The notes below the pieces were generated by a model. It was not told the DNA's origin, ran no database searches, and was given only the letters and a program-made list of their open reading frames with translations. Below, one piece after another: positions 58,872 through 64,000 of a stretch of 64,000 nt of DNA (positions are counted from its first letter, which is position 1; every line of letters starts with the position of its first letter). The stretch covers positions 62,001 to 126,000 of the forward strand of contig NZ_JBHVAL010000010.1 of assembly GCF_042667405.1 (NCBI RefSeq), read 5' to 3'. The DNA comes from Arthrobacter sp042667405 (GTDB lineage: Bacteria; Actinomycetota; Actinomycetes; Actinomycetales; Micrococcaceae). Made by a program: the position numbers and the translations under genes.

Positions 58872-59756
58872 TCAGAACTCCCGAACGTCGAGCATGGGCA
58901 ACGATATCGGCCGGGCCGCCGGTAGCTCCAAGCCCAAACCCTGCAACGTGTCCCTTGCCAGGGCAACGTCATTAACACAGATACCGTCGACGCCAAGCCC
59001 CACAGCCTCTACGATTTGTTCCGCCGTGGTCAATGTCCACGGATAGATTTTCAGGCCGGCGGCGCGGACGGTGGCCACGAGTTCTGCGTTTAACAGGTCA
59101 AAGTTTGGCGCCACTGAGGAGGCGCCGGTGTTAATAGCGGCGTTTACCAGTGCCCCGGGTTCGAAGGGGTAAAGTCCTGGTCCGGGAACCCACACTCTCC
59201 GGCTGAGCGCCACCATCGGAACGTCAGGCAGCATGGCTGCCGTGGCCCGGATAATTTGAGGGTCGAAGCTCCGAACACGTATTGCCTGCTCGTGCTGGTG
59301 GGCTTTCAGAGTTCTCGACAAAGCCGTCACGATTGCCTGGCCGTATTCGTCGAAGACGGCCCCTTCAGTCTTGATCTCGATGTCGAGGACCACCGTGCTT
59401 GCTTGAGCAAATCGCAGAAGTGCCAACAATTCGGTGAGAGTTGGAACCCGGGTTTCGATATCCACGTCGGTGGTCGTGGCCGGGTGCTCCTCGACCATCG
59501 CGTGCCGGAGCAGTCCCCTTCGGATGTCCGAGCCCCCGATGATTGCGTCGTGTCGCAAGGCGAGCTGGTCATCTGAAGTGAGCCAGATGTCGACTTCGAT
59601 TGCTCCAACGCCAAGACGCAAGGCTTCGACAAAGCCGGCCAGCGTGTTCCCATGGCGCGTAGCCAAGACGCCGCGGTGCCCTTGAATTTCGATCAAAGAT
59701 GCAGCCCCTCGCGGCGCAAGGGGAATTGTCAGCTCTGGCAATGATGCTTCTTTCAC
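58872..59756 (-). CDS. Glycerophosphodiester phosphodiesterase
   Basis: This 294-residue TIM-barrel enzyme of the GDPD family hydrolyses glycerophosphodiesters to glycerol 3-phosphate and an alcohol. Catalytic features are 'EIQGHRGVLATRHGNTLAGF' (first His and Arg), 'GAIEVDIWLTSDDQLALRHD' (Glu, Asp, His) and 'IYPWTLTTAEQIVEAVGLGV'. It has no signal peptide, so it is cytoplasmic. It lies next to the MgtC gene, opposite to an Ugp-like ABC importer, which could supply its substrate or take up its product. Confidence 0.9.
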   Translation of the reverse strand: MKEASLPELTIPLAPRGAASLIEIQGHRGVLATRHGNTLAGFVEALRLGVGAIEVDIWLTSDDQLALRHDAIIGGSDIRRGLLRHAMVEEHPATTTDVDIETRVPTLTELLALLRFAQASTVVLDIEIKTEGAVFDEYGQAIVTALSRTLKAHQHEQAIRVRSFDPQIIRATAAMLPDVPMVALSRRVWVPGPGLYPFEPGALVNAAINTGASSVAPNFDLLNAELVATVRAAGLKIYPWTLTTAEQIVEAVGLGVDGICVNDVALARDTLQGLGLELPAARPISLPMLDVREF

Positions 59757-59764
59757 GGGGTCCT

Positions 59765-60514
59765 CTATTCCGTTTCGTCCACAAGGGATGCCTCGGTGAC
59801 TGAGGGAAGTTGAGACAGCCGGCCGACGATATTCGATGCCGCCGAGGTCCCTTCCAATTCGAGTTCAATCTCCACGAACTCACCGGTTGTCACTGCTTCG
59901 TTTCCCTGCAGGAGTCTCTCCACAGCGCGTTTCATATCTCCTGAACCCGGCATTGTGGCGAAACCTTGGACGCGAAATCCTTGCTCCGTACACGTCCGGA
60001 GTACATCCCGCAACGCACCAACGCCGTCCAGATACGTGACGCGAACAAGCCACTGGTTTGGCAAACCAAACTGCAATCTTCCTGTCACCCACGGGTAGAA
60101 GTAGACAATGACAAAATGAGCCGCAGTAACAAACACTGCGGGCACCACCAGGCCGGCGCCTGCTGACGTTCCAACGGCAGCCGTCACCCAGATGGAAGCG
60201 GCCGTCGTGAGTCCCCGGACCTGGTTTCGCCGAACGAAAACCAATCCTGCTCCGATGAAGCCGATTCCGGAAACTACCTGCGCCGCGAGCCGCGATGGGT
60301 CCAGGCGCACAAGATCCACCATGAGCACATCGCTGAACCCGTACTTGCTCACCACCATGAACAGTGCTGCGCCCAAACCCACCATCGCATGGGTTCTCAT
60401 ACCAGCGGACTTGTTCTTACTCTGACGCTCGAACCCAATCGCTGTGGACAACACGAGTGCCACGGCCAATGCCGCACACATCTCCCACCATTGGGGGCTT
60501 GTACTGAAGATCAC
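59765..60514 (-). CDS. MgtC/SapB family membrane protein
   Basis: This 249-residue protein has an N-terminal membrane domain of four or five helices with the MgtC signatures 'ALVLSTAIGFERQSKNKSAG', 'RTHAMVGLGAALFMVVSKYG' and 'QVVSGIGFIGAGLVFVRRN', followed by an ACT-like C-terminal domain ('QWLVRVTYLDGVGALRDVLR'). The family is linked to low-magnesium survival. GTG 60514 follows AGGAGCAAACG. The 52-residue longer frame is not supported. It is the first gene of the leftward pair with the phosphodiesterase. Confidence 0.87.
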   Translation of the reverse strand: MIFSTSPQWWEMCAALAVALVLSTAIGFERQSKNKSAGMRTHAMVGLGAALFMVVSKYGFSDVLMVDLVRLDPSRLAAQVVSGIGFIGAGLVFVRRNQVRGLTTAASIWVTAAVGTSAGAGLVVPAVFVTAAHFVIVYFYPWVTGRLQFGLPNQWLVRVTYLDGVGALRDVLRTCTEQGFRVQGFATMPGSGDMKRAVERLLQGNEAVTTGEFVEIELELEGTSAASNIVGRLSQLPSVTEASLVDETE

Positions 60515-60907
60515 CGTTTGCTCCTGTTCAAATTTCCACTCGCAACCCCGTCTGCGCAGCCACCGAAAGAAATTCCTTGGGGCGAGGGGAATTTCAGGAG
60601 GACTGGCGGGGTTGTTAGGGCGCCGGCTGCTGCCGGTGCCGCCGTCGTATGGAAGCTCTGGAACCTCCACTCGACTGAGCTGAGTGCGTAACGGTATTCA
60701 GCCTGGCGGTTTTGTTAGGACGTTAGCACATATGAGTGGAGGCGCAATATGCTGGACTTTCGGGCTGGTCTTGCGCTCGGTGCCTCGAGTCGGTAGTTTG
60801 ACACACGACACAAAGTTAGATTGTCAGGTCAAATGCCCCCAGACCCCCATCTAACTTCTCATGAACGCTGCCCCAGACTGCGATGACAAAGAAGTCAGAG
60901 GTCTGCG
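60515..60907. promoter_or_regulatory. Divergent intergenic region between mgtC-like and ABC importer genes
   Basis: No gene was found in these 393 bp. A 9-bp inverted repeat (AAGTTAGAT at 60813-60821, complement at 60849-60857, 27-nt spacer) and a TTGACA box at 60798-60803 lie in front of the importer and may form an operator and promoter. No clear phosphate-regulator box was found. Confidence 0.4.
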
Positions 60908-61906
60908 GTGAGCGTTGTTGACGCGAATCACTTAGGTACATCCGGAGCTGGCTCTCCGGGCCAAGCAAGCAGTCGTCCTCCCTCGCCCGGCGTCTCCCAA
61001 GCCATTGCGCCCCGGAAAAATCGCCGCTGGAACGGACGTACTCGACGCGACGCATGGACATTTGTGGCCTTTGCAGCCCCAAACGTCATATTGATTGTCC
61101 TCTTCACCTATCGGCCGTTAATCACCAACATCTACTTCTCCACCCTTGATTGGACGCTCGGGGCGGCTTCTGCCACGAGCGTCGGCCTGGGCAACTACGT
61201 CGAGTTTTTCAGCTCCCCCGATGCGGCAAATGTTCTGGGGGTGACCGCAATTTTCACTGTGACCACGGTGGGTGGCGCGATGGCACTGGGTCTTCTGATT
61301 GCATTGGCCCTGAACCAGAGATTGAAGGGGCGCACCTTCGCACGGGCCGTGATATTTGCGCCATACGTCTTATCCGGTGTCGGCGTTGGACTGGTATGGC
61401 TCTTCATATTCGACCCCACTTACGGTGCGTTGTCCTGGCTCCTCCGCTCCCTGGGCCAAGTCAGCCCGCAGTGGGTCAACGATCCAAAGCTGGCCTTGAT
61501 GATGGTCATCGTCGTCTACATCTGGAAGAACCTTGGCTACTGCGCGGTGGTGTATCTCGCCGGGCTTCAGTCAATTCCTCCTCAACTTATGGAAGCAGCT
61601 TCATTGGACGGGGCGACCAGCTTCCGCCGCTTCCGAACCATCGTCGTTCCTCTCTTATCCCCCACGACGTTCTTCCTGCTGATCACGTCCATTCTGAGTT
61701 CGTTGCAGGCCTTCGACATCATTCGGATCATGACCCCCTCCGGGAATGGGACAAGCACGCTCATTTTCGATTCCTACCTGCAGGCATTTGGGTCTTACAA
61801 CAGGGCGGGCTACTCCGCCGCCATCTCGGTCGTGCTGTTCACGGGTCTGCTCATCATCACAGCAATGCAATTGAGGTTTGTAGAACGAAAGGTTCACTAC
61901 TCGTGA
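60908..61906 (+). CDS. ABC transporter permease (MalF/UgpA type)
   Basis: This 332-residue membrane protein has a hydrophilic N-terminal tail of about 45 residues, six predicted helices and the EAA loop 'SLDGATSFRRFRTIVVPLLS'. It belongs to the carbohydrate-uptake-1 permeases that include UgpA. AGAGGTCTGCG precedes the GTG start. The binding protein two genes downstream and the neighbouring glycerophosphodiesterase suggest import of glycerol 3-phosphate or a glycerophosphodiester, but sugar uptake is equally compatible. Its stop overlaps the next gene start. Confidence 0.88.
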   Translation: MSVVDANHLGTSGAGSPGQASSRPPSPGVSQAIAPRKNRRWNGRTRRDAWTFVAFAAPNVILIVLFTYRPLITNIYFSTLDWTLGAASATSVGLGNYVEFFSSPDAANVLGVTAIFTVTTVGGAMALGLLIALALNQRLKGRTFARAVIFAPYVLSGVGVGLVWLFIFDPTYGALSWLLRSLGQVSPQWVNDPKLALMMVIVVYIWKNLGYCAVVYLAGLQSIPPQLMEAASLDGATSFRRFRTIVVPLLSPTTFFLLITSILSSLQAFDIIRIMTPSGNGTSTLIFDSYLQAFGSYNRAGYSAAISVVLFTGLLIITAMQLRFVERKVHYS

Positions 61907-62784
61907 GAACGACGCCCGCTCAAGATCTTTCCCAACGCGTCCGGCCTTTGTCGTGGCGAAACCTTGGCATGACCATCGCCGGCGGTTACGTCCCGCTCGC
62001 ACTGGCAACTCTTGTTGTCTTTCTACCGCTCCTCTGGATGATGCTCTCCTCCCTGAAAGCTCCGGGCGAGATCGTCACCACTGACCTGGCTCTCCTGCCC
62101 AAGAGTCCAGGGCTGCAGAACTATGTGGATGCGACCTCCACGGTCCCGTTCCCCAGGTTCTTCCTCAACAGCGTCATCGTGACGGCGATCGGGTCAACGC
62201 TCAAATGTGTTCTGGCAATTTTCACGGCCTATGCCCTGGTCTTCGTCCGGTTCCCGTTTAAGAGGGCTATTTTTCTCCTGATCCTCGTGGCACTCATGGT
62301 CCCGCCACAGGTTGCCGTACTGCCGAACTACGTCCTGATCGCGAGCATGGGTGGGCTGAACACGTACTGGGGAATAATCCTTCCCGGCTTGGGGACGGCG
62401 TTCGGGACATTCCTGCTTCGACAACATTTCCTGACCCTCCCGCCTGCGATTCTCGAATCGGCGGAGATAGACGGAGCCGGTCACTGGCGGAAATTGTGGA
62501 AGATCGTGGTTCCGGTTTCCGTGCCAAGCATCGCCACGGTGGGTCTGGTGACCATCGTCTCGGAATGGAATGAATACATCTGGCCCCTCATCGTGACCGA
62601 TCATCCCGACATGATGACGCTGCCAGTGGGATTAACCCAGCTGGTCAACAGTGACGGAAGCAATCAGAACTGGGGCATGCTCATGGCCGGCGCCGTGATT
62701 GTGCTGCTTCCCATCCTCATCATCTTCGCAGCCTTGCAGCGCTACATCGTCTCCGGTCTCACTCAGGGATCAGTCACCGGCTGA
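61903..62784 (+). CDS. ABC transporter permease (MalG/UgpE type)
   Basis: This 293-residue membrane protein starts at GTG 61903, which overlaps the stop of the preceding permease (GTGA). It has six helices, the EAA loop 'EIDGAGHWRKLWKIVVPVSV', and the C-terminus 'LQRYIVSGLTQGSVTG'. A longer open frame back to 61150 exists, but its first 250 residues are a shadow of the other permease. No ATPase is encoded near, so a common one is likely used. Confidence 0.9.
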   Translation: MRTTPAQDLSQRVRPLSWRNLGMTIAGGYVPLALATLVVFLPLLWMMLSSLKAPGEIVTTDLALLPKSPGLQNYVDATSTVPFPRFFLNSVIVTAIGSTLKCVLAIFTAYALVFVRFPFKRAIFLLILVALMVPPQVAVLPNYVLIASMGGLNTYWGIILPGLGTAFGTFLLRQHFLTLPPAILESAEIDGAGHWRKLWKIVVPVSVPSIATVGLVTIVSEWNEYIWPLIVTDHPDMMTLPVGLTQLVNSDGSNQNWGMLMAGAVIVLLPILIIFAALQRYIVSGLTQGSVTG

Positions 62785-62833
62785 TAAGCACCCTCCCCTC
62801 ATCCGCAGCATCCAAAAGAAAGGCAACTTCCGC

Positions 62834-64000
62834 ATGTCCAGAGATTATTCGCGTAAGCAGTTCCTCACAGTCGCAGGGGCCAGCCTGGGGACCCTAGCCC
62901 TCGCAGCCTGTGCAGGCCCAACAACCGACGGAAGTTCTGCGGGCAAACCATCGGCGTCGGTGGACTGGACCAAGATCAAGCCCGCCGCCACTATCAGCTT
63001 CATGTCCAGCCATCCCGGAAAATCGCGGGATACGGAGCTCAAACTGATTGACTCTTTCCAGAAGGCACACCCGGACATCACCGTGAACCTGATCACCGGC
63101 GGCGCCAACTACGAGGAAGTCGCCCAGAAATTCCAGACATCCCAGGCCGGGAACGACGTTCCCGATGTCGTTGTGGCCTCGGACGTGTGGTGGTTCCGGT
63201 ATGCGGTTTCGGGAACGATCCTGCCTATCGATGATCTCCTCAAAGCCGTCAGTGTGAGCACATCCGACTACGTTCCCGGGCTCATCAGCGATTACAAGTA
63301 CGACGATTCGCAGTGGGCCGTACCGTATGCCCGTTCCACACCGCTGTTCTATTTCAACAAAGACCACTTCCAGGCAGCAGGAGTACCAGAGCAGGCGCCC
63401 AAGACATGGGAAGAGTTCGCAGAGTGGGCTCCCAAGATCAAGGCCGCCAATGCCTCTTCCGCCGGGTACCAGAATGCGTACCAGTACCCGGCGATCGCTG
63501 GCTACGCGGGCTGGACCCTCCAGAATGTACTGTGGGGATACGGCGGCGGATGGTCCAAGGACTGGGACATCACAGTCGACTCGGATCCGTCGGTCAAGGC
63601 ACTTCAGTGGGTGCAGGACTCCATTATCAAAGATGCATGGGCGGGCGTTTCATCCAAGAACGCAATCACGGATCTGCAGGCAGGGGCCGTCAGCGCAACC
63701 ATCAGTTCGTCAGCGGACCTTGCCACGACACTCAAGGCGGCGAAAGAGGCAAACATGCGGATCGGCGTCGGGTTTCTGCCGGGCGGCTCAGCGAGACAGT
63801 CTCCCGTATGTCCTACCGGTGGTTCTGGTCTGGTGATCGCCACCAAGACGTCGCCGGAACGCCAGCTGGCGGCCGCTATGTTCATCACGCACGTGACCAA
63901 TGCCCAGAACACGGCAACGCTATCAGCAGCCACCGGTTACGCGCCCGTGTCTCAAACAGCGGATATTTCGGCAATCCTGAGCCAAACTCCGGAGTTCTCA
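62834..64000 (+). CDS. ABC transporter substrate-binding lipoprotein (UgpB-like), truncated by window end
   Basis: The first 389 residues are present and the frame is still open at the window end. The signal peptide 'SRKQFLTVAGASLGTLALAA' has a Tat-like S-R-K-x-F-L start and a lipobox 'LALAACAG', so it may be exported folded and then lipidated. Domain features such as 'IDSFQKAHPDITVNLITGG', 'VDWTKIKPAATISFMSSHPG' and 'GVPEQAPKTWEEFAEWAPKI' fit family-1 solute-binding proteins of the glycerol-3-phosphate (UgpB) and sugar groups. AAAGGCAACTTCCGC precedes ATG. It is third in the operon. Confidence 0.88.
   Translation, partial: MSRDYSRKQFLTVAGASLGTLALAACAGPTTDGSSAGKPSASVDWTKIKPAATISFMSSHPGKSRDTELKLIDSFQKAHPDITVNLITGGANYEEVAQKFQTSQAGNDVPDVVVASDVWWFRYAVSGTILPIDDLLKAVSVSTSDYVPGLISDYKYDDSQWAVPYARSTPLFYFNKDHFQAAGVPEQAPKTWEEFAEWAPKIKAANASSAGYQNAYQYPAIAGYAGWTLQNVLWGYGGGWSKDWDITVDSDPSVKALQWVQDSIIKDAWAGVSSKNAITDLQAGAVSATISSSADLATTLKAAKEANMRIGVGFLPGGSARQSPVCPTGGSGLVIATKTSPERQLAAAMFITHVTNAQNTATLSAATGYAPVSQTADISAILSQTPEFS

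Noticed and set aside
60515..60907. Phosphate-regulator (Pho) box before the Ugp-like importer
   Set aside because: No convincing direct repeats of the GTTCACC type were seen, so phosphate control is not claimed.
61150..61902. N-terminal extension of the second Ugp-like permease
   Set aside because: These 251 codons overlap the first permease out of frame. The true start is GTG 61903, overlapping its stop codon.

Overview
The window is high-GC actinobacterial DNA. It most resembles Arthrobacter/Paenarthrobacter (Micrococcaceae). The evidence is a dimethylglycine oxidase whose length and active-site numbering (H48, H225, Y259, D552) match what I recall of the Arthrobacter globiformis enzyme, frequent GTG starts, DUF222/HNH and DUF6318 genes, and ABC sugar importers without their own ATPase. 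No rRNA, tRNA, CRISPR array, phage or intact insertion sequence was seen.

Layout. 1-11 kb: the end of an acyl-CoA synthetase with a MarR regulator, a DUF222/HNH gene, a TenA-like protein, an AT-richer patch of orphan genes, a valine-catabolism operon (mmsA, 3-hydroxyisobutyryl-CoA hydrolase, mmsB, enoyl-CoA hydratase) and a photolyase. 11.8-14 kb: a glycogen-debranching-type glycosidase. 14-36 kb: one-carbon and betaine metabolism. 36-46.7 kb: a fasciclin lipoprotein, a VOC protein with a damaged C-terminus, a ketoacid CoA-transferase/thiolase block framed by two 68-bp palindromic repeats, an ankyrin lipoprotein and HbpS-like pair, a two-component system and exonuclease III. 47-52.5 kb: a LacI-controlled sugar ABC importer. 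52.6-57 kb: an XRE regulator, an AlkD-like protein, an LEA-like repeat protein and a five-gene Asp23 envelope-stress operon. 57-64 kb: secreted proteins, then glycerophosphodiesterase and MgtC genes diverging from an Ugp-like ABC importer that runs off the window.

How the central genes fit together. A BCCT transporter imports betaine. GbcAB removes one methyl group as formaldehyde. Dimethylglycine oxidase removes the next and loads it on tetrahydrofolate. FolD, FchA and PurU oxidise the folate-bound carbon and release formate. FdhA oxidises free formaldehyde to formate, and HxlB/HxlA can fix it into hexulose phosphate. A YdeP/FdhF-like molybdoenzyme, with moeA nearby, could oxidise formate to CO2. 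The FolD here lacks the catalytic lysine needed for cyclohydrolase activity, and the coupled upstream fchA would supply that step. A shared TGATATATYA motif, next to a GntR gene and also upstream of pdxS, purU and the transporter gene, suggests a common regulator. Functions come from reading the translations by eye and family knowledge; no database search was run.
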